Below, piece by piece: positions 1 to 7,441 of a DNA stretch of 25,830 nt (its first letter is position 1; each line of letters opens with the position of its first letter). The translations under genes and the position numbers were made by a program. This stretch comes from an uncultured Odoribacter sp. (GTDB taxonomy: Bacteria; Bacteroidota; Bacteroidia; Bacteroidales; Marinifilaceae), in NCBI GenBank assembly GCA_900544025.1, contig UQTM01000048.1, positions 1 through 25,830 of the forward strand, read 5' to 3'. Below the pieces are notes generated by a model. It saw only the letters and a program-made list of their open reading frames with translations. It was not told where the DNA came from and did no database searches.

Positions 1-103
1 AATATTTATATAAAACAATATATTTAGAACATTAAAACATATAATGTGATTTTGGGCTCGCCGGGATATTGTAAAAGTAAATCGGCGTAAATAATAACCC
101 AAT

Positions 104-137
104 AAAAAATCCGGCAGGACGACCCGCCGGATTTTTT
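104..137. terminator. Bidirectional intrinsic terminator after the outer-membrane protein gene
   Basis: An 8-bp perfect stem (AATCCGGC at 108-115 with GCCGGATT at 126-133) encloses a 10-base loop. It is flanked by an A-run on the left and a T-run on the right, so it reads as a terminator on both strands. It lies just past the stop codon of the minus-strand beta-barrel gene and would end that transcript. Positions 1-103 to its left are AT-rich and show no gene. Confidence 0.8.
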
Positions 138-153
138 GTTGAGTTATTTTGAG

Positions 154-777
154 TTATTGCATCCCTGTCAAAACGATACCGATGTTGAAGGTAAGGGATT
201 GCATTTCCGGTACTCTGCCGTGAGAGGCTTTGGTGGCATAGTTGTATTTTGCTCCGAAGTTAAAGGCAAACTGACTGCTTACCGGAACATACATACCTAC
301 TTCCGGCGACATGGCAAATTGCCAGCGGGAAACGGTAGAAGCGAATTGTCCCACTTCGAGGCGTTTTTCAGTCCAGCTCGTTCCTACTCCTAAACCGATG
401 TAAGGACGTACGGCAGATCCGCCGTCTGTGAAATAGTAGCGCCCGATAGCCAGCATCGGAACGGTATTTACATAGCGGTATTGGTTACCCGTGATGGTGT
501 AAGTGTCCTCGCTTCCGGTGAATTTGAAACTTCCACTTGCGTCGTTTTTATCTTTGTAATAGACGTTCCAGCCGATAGCTCCACCGATAGAGAAGCGTTC
601 GTCCGTTCCGAGGAACTGATGGTATTCCACGTCGAAACCGCGGAAACTGGCCTTGTTCGTAAAATCTTTTAAGTCGCCTAACGGCACGCTCATCTGATAG
701 TTGAGATTAAGCATCTGAGCTTTCAGAAAGGGGCTCAGTCCGAATAGACATATTGCGATGATTAATAATTTTTTCAT
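154..777 (-). CDS. Small outer-membrane beta-barrel protein
   Basis: This 207-residue protein starts with a classical signal peptide (MKKLLIIAICLFGLSPFLKA, residues 1-20, cleavage probably after Ala20). The rest alternates short amphipathic strands rich in Tyr, Phe and Gly (for example GRYYFTDGG and RPYIGLGVGTSW) with polar turns, as in 8-stranded barrels of the OmpW/OmpA-barrel/porin-like superfamily. It probably sits in the outer membrane; its ligand or role cannot be read from the sequence. The C-terminus (LTGMQ) lacks the usual terminal Phe. The gene begins 35 bp after the DUF4136 lipoprotein gene on the same strand, so the two are probably co-transcribed, and a terminator follows directly. 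The fold class is a family-level judgement from composition. Confidence 0.8.
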   Translation of the reverse strand: MKKLLIIAICLFGLSPFLKAQMLNLNYQMSVPLGDLKDFTNKASFRGFDVEYHQFLGTDERFSIGGAIGWNVYYKDKNDASGSFKFTGSEDTYTITGNQYRYVNTVPMLAIGRYYFTDGGSAVRPYIGLGVGTSWTEKRLEVGQFASTVSRWQFAMSPEVGMYVPVSSQFAFNFGAKYNYATKASHGRVPEMQSLTFNIGIVLTGMQ

Positions 778-812
778 AATATTTTAATTTTAATGGGGTC
801 GATAATGTTCAC

Positions 813-1448
813 TTATTTTTTTAAATAGGGTGACTGGTTGAAACATTGGTTCAGCTCTTTGGTTACCCGGCTCTGGATAGATGCCGTAGAGCCTTGCAAC
901 AATCCGTCGGCGATACCGGTCCAGAGAACGGGAATTTTATCGTCGGCACGAGGTGTAGTGCTTACCATTTCAACAACGATAGAGCCTGTGCGATAAGAAT
1001 ATACGCTGATAGGAGCCCACGGATAATAAGGATCGTATCCCCAGCCCGGCCACCAGCCGGTCCAGTACCAGTTCCAGTTATTGTACCAGTTGTTTATAAA
1101 ATATCCATAGTTCACATTAGAGAACCCGGAAACCATAACAACGAAATTCGGTTTGTCGGTTTCGGTTGGATTTGCCATTTCCTGATAGCCTAAATTCACG
1201 AAATTGTTGCGTACTACCTGAAGGATAGCATCGTCGAACTGATGATCTATCGTTGTGTTTTTGTCGTTAGAAAAATAAACGATAGAATCGGGCATAGAAA
1301 AGGTAGAGAAAGTGCTGAAGTCGGCACTTTTGTCGTAGGTCGTCATTGCCACATCATAGTCTTCCACGTTATCTGCGCCTTCGGGGTAACATGAAACAAC
1401 CAGCTGTGCAAACAAACCGGTGAGCAAAATAATTAGTAAACGTTTCAT
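813..1448 (-). CDS. DUF4136 domain-containing lipoprotein
   Basis: This 211-residue predicted lipoprotein has a signal sequence ending in a lipobox (LVVSC, Cys at about residue 20), so it should be lipid-anchored in the envelope. The body matches the DUF4136 pattern: an N-terminal DFSTFSTFSMPDS segment, a helix with LGYQE, an aromatic-rich middle with many Trp/Tyr/Asn residues (about residues 115-150), then SIVVEMV and WTGIADGL near the C-terminus. DUF4136 proteins are mostly uncharacterised envelope lipoproteins of Gram-negative bacteria. It is the first gene of a probable two-gene operon with the beta-barrel protein. A near-match to the Bacteroidota -7 element (CATATTTG, minus strand, 1478-1471) lies about 23 bp upstream, but no -33 element is correctly spaced. 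Confidence 0.85.
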   Translation of the reverse strand: MKRLLIILLTGLFAQLVVSCYPEGADNVEDYDVAMTTYDKSADFSTFSTFSMPDSIVYFSNDKNTTIDHQFDDAILQVVRNNFVNLGYQEMANPTETDKPNFVVMVSGFSNVNYGYFINNWYNNWNWYWTGWWPGWGYDPYYPWAPISVYSYRTGSIVVEMVSTTPRADDKIPVLWTGIADGLLQGSTASIQSRVTKELNQCFNQSPYLKK

Positions 1449-1821
1449 ACTTAGTTTGTTTTTAGTTTAACAAATATGTTTATACTATACCAAATGAGGT
1501 GTGGTAGCCATCGTTTTGGTTATTGTACCGGGTATACGTTCGTTATTTAAAATGGTTACGAAAAGCAGAAAAAGGTTTAAATAATCGATTGAATATCAGT
1601 AAAGAACAAATAAAATGTGAATTGAAGAACAGAAAAAGTGGAAATATAAAACGTATTTTTTCTTTTAGAGGGAGGAAGGGGAAGAGCGGGAGAGAAAGAA
1701 TGTGGTTTCGGAACGGGGCGATCCGTTGTTTTCGTGAATGAAAATTCCGGGATAACCCTGTCGGAATTATCCCGGAAATTTTATAGAATTGCCCGGCGAT
1801 TATTTTAAAGGACTGAAAGAA
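1449..1821. other. Intergenic stretch without a credible gene
   Basis: These 373 bp lie between two minus-strand operons. The only open frame (1523-1741, plus strand, 72 codons) is basic and low-complexity and resembles no family I know, so I do not call it. The stretch at about 1668-1706 is nearly all purine on the plus strand (GGGAGGAAGGGGAAGAGCGG type). The right end holds the terminator hairpin of the ankyrin operon. Confidence 0.6.
1741..1784 (-). terminator. Intrinsic terminator of the DUF1266/ankyrin operon
   Basis: An 11-bp perfect inverted repeat (TTCCGGGATAA at 1745-1755, TTATCCCGGAA at 1767-1777) has an 11-base loop. On the minus strand it is followed by TTTTC, about 45 bp past the stop codon of the last ankyrin gene. 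The stem can extend through flanking A/T bases with one bulge. Confidence 0.65.
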
Positions 1822-2796
1822 TCAGCCTTCGGCTCCTGCCATTAATAAGGTTTCGACGATTTCCGTGAAACCGTTGGCCGATGCATAATGTAAGGCTGTG
1901 AATTGCTGGTTGTCCGCCAGGTTTACATTTGCATTTTGTTCTATCAGCAAAGAAACGAAGTCGTTGTTCCCTTGTCCGGCGGCAACGATCAATGGGGTTT
2001 TCCCATCTTCGTTTTGGGCGTCGATTTTTGCATTGGCCTGCAATAAGGCTTTGCCTATAAAGCTATTCCCCTGATAGGCGGAGAAATGCAGGGGGGTGTT
2101 CCCGTCGAGCAAGGCTTTGTTTACATCTGCTCCGGCATCGATAAGGAGCCCCGTGATAAGCAGATTGCCATTGGAGCAAGCTATCAGAAGCGGCGTTTCT
2201 CCGCTATCGTTCACGGCGTTTACATACTGCTTACTGCCGGCCAGGAGTGTCCGTACTACCTCGCTTTGATTGTTGAACACAGCCTGATGTAAAGGCATGT
2301 TTCCCTGGGAATCGGAATCCGCCGTGTGGCCCAGCGTGGAAACAATTTCCCGTAAGCCGTGGGCTGTGGCATAGTCGATGGCTTTATGGCCGTCGTTATC
2401 GGCGAGGTCTGTATTCGCTCCTTTGGATATTAGAAAAAGGGCGGCTTCGGTGCGGAGCGCATCGAGCGCATACAGAAGCGGAGTCATTCCTTTTTTGTCC
2501 GTTGCATCGATATCGGCACCTGCGTTCAGCAACATATCCATAATTTCTTTGTTCCCGTTTTGGGATACCAGATGTAAGGGGGATTGTTCCTGATTGTTTG
2601 CCAGCGAAGCGTCCGCCCCGTTGTCCAGCAACATTTTGGCGATGTCGCGGCTTCCCTTGACGCAGGCGTAAGAAAGGGCGGTATTTCCCAATGTATCCCG
2701 TTTGTTGAAATCGATATCTCCTTTTTTGATGAAAACCTGTACGATGCCTTTTTGAGCGTTTTTACAGGCGTTCAGGAAGATTAGATTGTTGTCCAT
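1822..2796 (-). CDS. Ankyrin-repeat protein, 324 residues
   Basis: The protein is almost entirely ankyrin repeats: about nine full 33-residue units plus a partial first unit (FLNACKNAQKGIVQ). Typical helix-1 motifs are visible, such as TPLHFSAYQGN, TPLIVAAGQGN and TALHYASANG, together with helix-2/loop motifs such as LLIDAGADVN and LLNAGADIDATD. There is no signal peptide and no membrane segment, so it is probably a cytoplasmic protein-binding scaffold. No enzymatic domain is fused to it. It starts 2 bp after the stop codon of the longer ankyrin gene, as the last member of the DUF1266 - TPR-like - Ank - Ank operon. The partner protein is unknown. Ankyrin proteins in bacterial accessory loci can be immunity or adaptor proteins, but nothing here decides between these roles. 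Confidence 0.9.
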   Translation of the reverse strand: MDNNLIFLNACKNAQKGIVQVFIKKGDIDFNKRDTLGNTALSYACVKGSRDIAKMLLDNGADASLANNQEQSPLHLVSQNGNKEIMDMLLNAGADIDATDKKGMTPLLYALDALRTEAALFLISKGANTDLADNDGHKAIDYATAHGLREIVSTLGHTADSDSQGNMPLHQAVFNNQSEVVRTLLAGSKQYVNAVNDSGETPLLIACSNGNLLITGLLIDAGADVNKALLDGNTPLHFSAYQGNSFIGKALLQANAKIDAQNEDGKTPLIVAAGQGNNDFVSLLIEQNANVNLADNQQFTALHYASANGFTEIVETLLMAGAEG

Positions 2797-2798
2797 AT

Positions 2799-4361
2799 CT
2801 ATGAGTGTTCGATAATAAGTTTTACTAAAGGTTCGTTGTTGGCTTCCGTTGCAATTTCGAGAGCTGTTTTCCCTTCATTGTTCACGGTGTCGGGGCGGGG
2901 ATCGCCGAATTCGAATAATAGCCCGGCTAATTCCGTCCCCATCGTTTCGCGGTAGTTTTTCGCCGTATAGTGCAGGGGGGTATTGCCGTTTTTATCGACA
3001 GCTCCGGTTTCTGCACCGTTTTCCAGCATGATTTCCACCAGATTCGAAAGGTCTGAATCTTCTTCCAGACAGACGAGCATTAACGGTGTTTCTCCATCGA
3101 GGTTTGGGATATTGACATCCGCTCCGGCATTCAGCAAATCGTCGGCAATGTTACGGTTTAGCCTTACGCCGTTTATTCCTTGTCCTGTTCCGGCCTTTCG
3201 TGCCGCAGCCAACAGAGCGGTATCCGAATGGTCGTTGATATAGCTGTTTAGATTCCAGCCATGGTCGAGCAAGGCTTGAAGGATGTGTGAAACCGTCTTT
3301 TCTTTTACGTGTTCAATACGGTAATAGCGGTCTTGTCCATATCTGAACCAGGCGGCAATGGCCTGTTCGCCTTTTGCGTTTTTATAGTTCGGATCGGCTC
3401 CGGCATCCAGCAGTAAACGCACGATCGGGAAATCGAGCATGCGGCAGGCAAATCCCAGCGGAGTGAGCCCGGTTAAATCTTCGGATGCTCCTTCTTTGTC
3501 GTATCCTTCATATAAATCGGGAGCGGATTGCAGAATGACCTTTACCGCCGGAGCATCGTGCATTTCGATGGCCTCGAACAAATTCATCCCTCCGCTTATG
3601 GCTGCTTCCGTATCGGTTTCAGGATCGTAGCCGCTCAATAAAGCCGAAATTATTTTAGCTCCGGAGCGGATAGCCAGATCGCGTGCCGTTTCCCCTGCGG
3701 AGTTTTTGGCATCGATGTCTATGCCACCTGCTACGAGTGCTTTAGCCATGCGATAGAATTGACCGAGTATTTGCCGGTTTTCTTTTTCGCTTTGTTGGTA
3801 GTTTTCTATTTTCCAGGCTGGAAAATTGGCTGCCTCCTCTGATGCCAGTTCGGTGATTGCCCGGTTTAACAAATCAGCAGGCGATTCGGCTTCTTTGGCG
3901 ACAATATGCAAAGCCGTCATGCCGTTCCGGTCTGCCATCCCGATACGGGCTCCGGCAGCAACGGCCGCCTCTATCCACTCGTAACGGCAGAGCCGGGCTG
4001 CTTCTGACAGGGCCATCACTCCGTTTTCGTCTTTGCGGGTGGGGCTGGCTTTGGCTGCAAACAGCAGTGTTGCACACCGGTAGGCATGGCCTTCCGGGGC
4101 TTCCCGGTTGCCGTCCTGTTGGGTCAGATAATAAAGAGGGGTACGTCCGTAGCAATCGAGGGCATTAGGATTCGCACCGCGCTCTAATAATATTTGTATT
4201 CCTTCGGGGTCCACATAGCTACATGCCAGGTGTAATGCCGTGCAGGAATTATTCCAATCTTTGTCACATTCTTCATTTACTGGTATTTCGCGCAGGGCTG
4301 CATGGATGGTTTCCCTATCTTCCCGTTGCTTATACATTTGACTGACTTCCTGTGCTGTCAT
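2799..4361 (-). CDS. Long divergent ankyrin-repeat protein, 520 residues
   Basis: This cytoplasmic protein consists of ankyrin repeats, more diverged than in its neighbour. A first block has units around TALHLACSYVDPEGIQILLERGANPNALD, MALSEAARLCRYEWIEAAVAAGARIGMADR and TALHIVAKEAES. A longer, less regular spacer follows, and a second block has TPLGFACRMLDFPIVRLLLDAGADPN, TPLMLVCLEEDS and TPLHYTAKNYRE. Inserts between repeats hold charged helices (for example RYYRIEHVKEKTVSH). No signal peptide or membrane helix is visible. Its ATG overlaps the stop codon of the preceding TPR-like gene by 4 bases (ATGA), and the next ankyrin gene begins 2 bp after its stop, so the three are probably translationally coupled. 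Its function is unknown; a binding platform is the reasonable inference. Confidence 0.88.
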   Translation of the reverse strand: MTAQEVSQMYKQREDRETIHAALREIPVNEECDKDWNNSCTALHLACSYVDPEGIQILLERGANPNALDCYGRTPLYYLTQQDGNREAPEGHAYRCATLLFAAKASPTRKDENGVMALSEAARLCRYEWIEAAVAAGARIGMADRNGMTALHIVAKEAESPADLLNRAITELASEEAANFPAWKIENYQQSEKENRQILGQFYRMAKALVAGGIDIDAKNSAGETARDLAIRSGAKIISALLSGYDPETDTEAAISGGMNLFEAIEMHDAPAVKVILQSAPDLYEGYDKEGASEDLTGLTPLGFACRMLDFPIVRLLLDAGADPNYKNAKGEQAIAAWFRYGQDRYYRIEHVKEKTVSHILQALLDHGWNLNSYINDHSDTALLAAARKAGTGQGINGVRLNRNIADDLLNAGADVNIPNLDGETPLMLVCLEEDSDLSNLVEIMLENGAETGAVDKNGNTPLHYTAKNYRETMGTELAGLLFEFGDPRPDTVNNEGKTALEIATEANNEPLVKLIIEHS

Positions 4362-4873
4362 AAAGAAGGGGTTGAATTAATGTCTGATAAAATTTTATTG
4401 ATTTGTGGATAATGCCCGTTTAGCAGAGAAGCGATTTTTCGTACTTCTTCATACATTTTTAGCCGATAGGCGGTATCTGCTTTGAGACGGAGTAGCTGAT
4501 TCCGGGCATAGCGGTTGCTTACCGGCACGGGCGGCATGGGCATACGGTGGTTATCCAGCGTATATTCCGCAGCATATAATTTCTCTGTCAAAGCGTCGTT
4601 TCCGGTTTTCTTTTCCTCCATATTTCCATCGGCCGATAGCTGCTCCGCCTCTGTCAGTAAGCGAAATGCTTCTGCATATAGCTCGGCCCGGTAACAACAG
4701 AGTGCCATGTTGAAAAGGGAACCGACAGAACCCGGCGTGATCTGCCTGAAACAGTTATAGGCAGCTCCTACCGATCCTCCCAGTAGATAGATACATCCGG
4801 AATAGAAAAGATCGTTCTTTTCTGTTTCGCTCAAAGTGAGAATTTCACCTTTGGATTTGATAAAAGCCGACAT
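4358..4873 (-). CDS. Small TPR-like helical protein in the ankyrin operon
   Basis: I do not recognise a named family for this 171-residue protein. It has no signal peptide. Helical pairs resembling tetratricopeptide repeats are visible: about residues 22-45 (DLFYSGCIYLLGGSVGAAYNCFRQI), 52-80 (SLFNMALCCYRAELYAEAFRLLTEAEQL) and 122-150 (RNQLLRLKADTAYRLKMYEEVRKIASLL). A Pro-rich linker (MPMPPVPVSNRY) separates the second and third. Alanines at TPR-like positions and the AYRLKMYEEVRK pattern support the TPR call, but only about three units are present. The start lies 100 bp after the DUF1266 gene, and the stop overlaps the next ankyrin start by 4 bases. It is probably an adaptor or scaffold. Confidence 0.7.
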   Translation of the reverse strand: MSAFIKSKGEILTLSETEKNDLFYSGCIYLLGGSVGAAYNCFRQITPGSVGSLFNMALCCYRAELYAEAFRLLTEAEQLSADGNMEEKKTGNDALTEKLYAAEYTLDNHRMPMPPVPVSNRYARNQLLRLKADTAYRLKMYEEVRKIASLLNGHYPQINKILSDINSTPSL

Positions 4874-4973
4874 ATATTGTTTTTTTCGTTCCTATTTACG
4901 CGAATATATTCTTATGCTCCGTCTGTGGAGATGTGATGCTGTGGTGAATAAAGGGGGATATCCCGATCCGGTA

Positions 4974-5882
4974 TTATGCTTTTTCGTTCCAGGCGAATTT
5001 TTTCCAGGGAGACTCCTCGTTTTTCAGCAAGGTATCTACAATTTCCATCGCTGCTTCGCAGTCGTCTTCATCGCCCTGCCATACACCGCGCCCGAATGCG
5101 AAACTTTTGCCGTATTCTTCCCACGAGGCGAAGTTTTGTACCGACGCTTCTGCCGCGAGATTCATAATCTGCCACATTTCTGCGGTATCGATATACCCGC
5201 AGTGATGAGTCCAGCGTGCCACATTGACCACTCTGACCAGATCCCAGGCCATGGCAGATCCCGGAATATCTTCCGTCGTGCAGTATTGATTTTCGAGCAT
5301 ATAATTCAGAATGGTGCGTACGTCGTCGTATTTATCCGCCAGGTCCGCAGGGATACTGTCGGCATTGTCGAGGATCAGCCGGAGCACGGCATCTGCTTTG
5401 GCATGGTGGCCTTCATCGAATAGCCATTGGATCGTGTCGATTGCCGAATCGTGATCCTGTATGCCCCACCATTCCTCCATTTGCTGTTTTGTCGTTTCGA
5501 CATCGTATTGACTGTCGTAAGAATCGACGTTTTCAGAGTTGTAAACGAACAAGGGAGCGCCGAAAGCCAATAGATAAAGCTGTTTGTCGTCCAATTTTCC
5601 GTCGTTGGCCTTTTCGATCTCCCAACTGCAAAAAGATTCGGGATTGCTCATCATTTCCTGAATAGTGCCTTGCATTTGTGCCTGCATGGCTTGTATCTGT
5701 GCCATATCGGGCATGCCGGCCTGCATTTGTTTCTGGATTTCTTCCATATCTGCAAACTGGACTCCCGGCATATTACCGAGCATCGCCTGGGCTTGTGCCT
5801 GAGCTGCCTTTATGGCTTGTTCCTGCGCGGCTTTCAACATTTCTGCATACCCTTCGGGCATTTTAATTTCGTCTGTTCCCAT
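4974..5882 (-). CDS. DUF1266 domain protein with Met/Gln/Ala-rich N-terminus
   Basis: This 302-residue protein has no signal peptide. Residues 1-80 form a Met-, Gln- and Ala-rich helical stretch (13 Met in the first 78 residues; AIKAAQAQAQAM, AQIQAMQAQM) broken by NMPG and GMPD. Residues about 135-300 match DUF1266: a WWGI start, a basic helix, AWDLVRVVNVARWTHHCGYID at about 212-232, and SWEEYGKSFAFGRGVW at about 253-268, the conserved Trp/Gly-Arg core. DUF1266 is also found in E. coli YbeR and YbeU, which sit among DnaJ-like and Sel1-repeat genes near hscC; its biochemical role is unknown. This is the first gene of the operon with the TPR-like and ankyrin proteins, after a leader of about 185 bases. 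Confidence 0.85.
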   Translation of the reverse strand: MGTDEIKMPEGYAEMLKAAQEQAIKAAQAQAQAMLGNMPGVQFADMEEIQKQMQAGMPDMAQIQAMQAQMQGTIQEMMSNPESFCSWEIEKANDGKLDDKQLYLLAFGAPLFVYNSENVDSYDSQYDVETTKQQMEEWWGIQDHDSAIDTIQWLFDEGHHAKADAVLRLILDNADSIPADLADKYDDVRTILNYMLENQYCTTEDIPGSAMAWDLVRVVNVARWTHHCGYIDTAEMWQIMNLAAEASVQNFASWEEYGKSFAFGRGVWQGDEDDCEAAMEIVDTLLKNEESPWKKFAWNEKA

Positions 5883-5965
5883 TGTTAATTGTGTTATATG
5901 TATAGCAAGCTCCTGAAATTCCGGGAAACGATTGTTATACAGAGTTCAATATTCGTTTTATAATT

Positions 5966-6005
5966 AAAAAAAGTCAGGCTTGCCGGCTTCTGTATAAGAA
6001 GCCTG
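5966..6005 (-). terminator. Terminator or attenuator hairpin with an alternative fold
   Basis: On the minus strand CAGGCTT (6005-5999) can pair with AAGCCTG (5981-5975). This 7-bp stem is followed after two bases by seven T residues (5972-5966), a plausible intrinsic terminator. The same 5' arm, as GGCTTCT (6003-5997), can instead pair with AGAAGCC (5991-5985), which would block the terminator. If transcription starts upstream at the TetR gene, this simply ends that transcript. If it starts at the -7 element at 6081-6074, it lies inside the DUF1266 operon leader and could attenuate it, or could end a small RNA of about 100 bases. Confidence 0.5.
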
Positions 6006-6073
6006 TATTTTCTCTGTTTTCAGCGCATATCCGGTTGGTTTTCTTTTCCACGCTTTCGAGAAAATCTCTTTTT

Positions 6074-6081
6074 CAAATATA
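6074..6081 (-). promoter_or_regulatory. Candidate promoter -7 element for the DUF1266 operon
   Basis: The minus strand reads TATATTTG, an exact match to the Bacteroidota -7 consensus TAnnTTTG. The start point would be near 6067, giving a leader of about 185 bases. There is no TTTG at the expected -33 position, which is occupied by the inverted repeat at 6098-6115. Confidence 0.4.
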
Positions 6082-6095
6082 GAAAAGAATATCTG

Positions 6096-6115
6096 AAACC
6101 GACCGGTTGTCCGGT
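6096..6115. promoter_or_regulatory. Candidate TetR-type operator
   Basis: Overlapping inverted repeats built from ACCG/CGGT half-sites (ACCGACCGGT at 6098-6107; ACCGG at 6102-6106 paired with CCGGT at 6111-6115) resemble operators bound by TetR-family repressors. They sit at the -33 region of the candidate promoter at 6074-6081 and just past the 3' end of the tetR-like gene. The assignment is inference only. Confidence 0.35.
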
Positions 6116-6190
6116 ATGTTTTTTCGTTTTTTCTTATTTTTTATGAAATAGAAGGAAAATAAAGTGTTTTTCCTTTGTAGGATAGGAGAT

Positions 6191-6811
6191 TCAAGCTTTC
6201 AATAAGGAATAAATATAGTGCAGATGCCGGCGGAGCACTTCGGTGTCGAGCCCGCAGAAGAAGGACATTTCAAAGGATAGGCCGAAATAGACCTGCCGGA
6301 ATACGACGATGGCTTCTTCCACGTCGGTACCGGCTTTCAGTTCTCCGCTTTTTACGGCACGCTGCACGGCGGCGCGCCAATACGCGTAGTCCTGGTCTGT
6401 AAATTCCTTCATTTTCTTTTGGGCATCGGGATAATAGCGGGCTACCTGTGATAGAAAATGATAATAATCGGCATTGGCGGATAGCTGGCCGGGAATATTG
6501 GTTTTACCGATTAGCTCGAAGTATCGGAGTAGTGCTTTTTGCACCCCTTCCACATAATTATCGATAAATTCGATAAGAGAGCCTTTGCTTTGAACGAATT
6601 TATTGCGGGGATCGTGTACGTTAAGTAAATATTTGTCCACTACCGCAGTAAACAGCTCTTGCTTGGAAGGGTAATAGTGGCATATCCCGGCTTTGGATAA
6701 TCCGGTTGCTTTAGTCAATTCCGTATAGCTGGCTTTTTCATAATTCATCCGGACAAACAGCCGGAAAGCATTTTGCAATAACTCTTCACGGTTTGTTTTT
6801 ATATTAGCCAT
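6191..6811 (-). CDS. TetR/AcrR-family transcriptional regulator
   Basis: The protein is 206 residues from the ATG at 6811. An in-frame ATG at 6862 would add a hydrophobic 17-residue extension that does not belong to the family. The N-terminal helix-turn-helix (about residues 8-55) is typical: REELLQNAFRLFVRMNYEKASYTELTKATGLSKAGICHYYPSKQELF. The C-terminal helical domain (about 75-200) should bind an unknown ligand and dimerise. No efflux or lipid-metabolism gene adjoins it. The nearest downstream genes on its strand are the DUF1266 operon, whose candidate promoter carries a TetR-operator-like repeat, so it may regulate that operon. Confidence 0.9.
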   Translation of the reverse strand: MANIKTNREELLQNAFRLFVRMNYEKASYTELTKATGLSKAGICHYYPSKQELFTAVVDKYLLNVHDPRNKFVQSKGSLIEFIDNYVEGVQKALLRYFELIGKTNIPGQLSANADYYHFLSQVARYYPDAQKKMKEFTDQDYAYWRAAVQRAVKSGELKAGTDVEEAIVVFRQVYFGLSFEMSFFCGLDTEVLRRHLHYIYSLLKA

Positions 6812-7035
6812 AGGGGATGTATTTAATAGGATAAAGATAATAATTATTTGTGGGAGTAGCAATTACTATCGTTTGGGAGGTGGGTATGCCTGGGTTTATG
6901 GCTATACGGAGAAGATAAATCCGGCCTATTATCCGGGAAGAAGGAAGGCAGGGGAAACCGTCATGTTTTGAACCGACTTTTTAAATTCCTTTTTGGGGCC
7001 ATGAGGTTACAGGAACAACGTGGATTCCGGCCGGG

Positions 7036-7428
7036 TTATTCCGGATCGGTAGCGAGAAGCGGTTTATAACCGTAAGTTTTGGCTATATTCATGATTTTTA
7101 CCACGTGCTCGACGGGAACGGATTTCTCTGCTTCGATATTAATGCAGGGATCGTCTGCATTTTTCAGGATTTCGACAATTTTACCTTCGAGCAGGGAAAA
7201 AGGGGTGACTTTTGTGTTGAGGTAATAAGTCAGGTTTTTATCGATAGATACGGTAACTTGCGGTTGTGCTGTGGTTTGGTTGGTGCTCTTGGGTAATAAA
7301 AGTTTTAAAGCATTCGGATTGACGAGGGTGGAAGTAATCATGAAAAAAATCAGCAACAGGAATACGATGTCGGTCATGGACGACATATTGAAATTGGGGT
7401 TCGCTTTTCTGCTTCTCTTTATAGCCAT
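7036..7428 (-). CDS. exbD: ExbD/TolR-family biopolymer transport protein
   Basis: This 130-residue protein has the ExbD/TolR layout: a short basic cytoplasmic N-terminus (MAIKRSRKANPNFNMSSM), one transmembrane helix (about residues 19-38) that carries the essential proton-channel Asp in SSMTDIVFLLLIFFMITS (Asp20), and a periplasmic domain ending in IMNIAKTYGYKPLLATDPE. With ExbB it forms the proton-driven motor that energises TonB or a Tol/Agl-like partner. It begins 13 bp after the exbB stop, so the two are one operon. No second exbD and no tonB follow, unlike common Bacteroidota exbB-exbD-exbD-tonB clusters. The downstream 6812-7035 stretch shows no gene. Confidence 0.92.
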   Translation of the reverse strand: MAIKRSRKANPNFNMSSMTDIVFLLLIFFMITSTLVNPNALKLLLPKSTNQTTAQPQVTVSIDKNLTYYLNTKVTPFSLLEGKIVEILKNADDPCINIEAEKSVPVEHVVKIMNIAKTYGYKPLLATDPE

Positions 7429-7441
7429 GATATTCCGTTTT

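Noticed and set aside
1523..1741. 72-codon basic open frame on the plus strand
   Set aside because: Low-complexity purine-rich sequence, no recognisable domain, isolated between minus-strand operons.
1822..4361. The two ankyrin genes as one gene split by a frameshift
   Set aside because: Each has its own start and natural end, the junction is a clean stop followed by ATG after 2 bp, and the repeat styles differ; tight operon packing explains it better.
6812..6862. Upstream start for the TetR gene (adds 17 residues)
   Set aside because: The extension is a hydrophobic stretch not found in TetR proteins; MANIKTNREELL is the normal family start.
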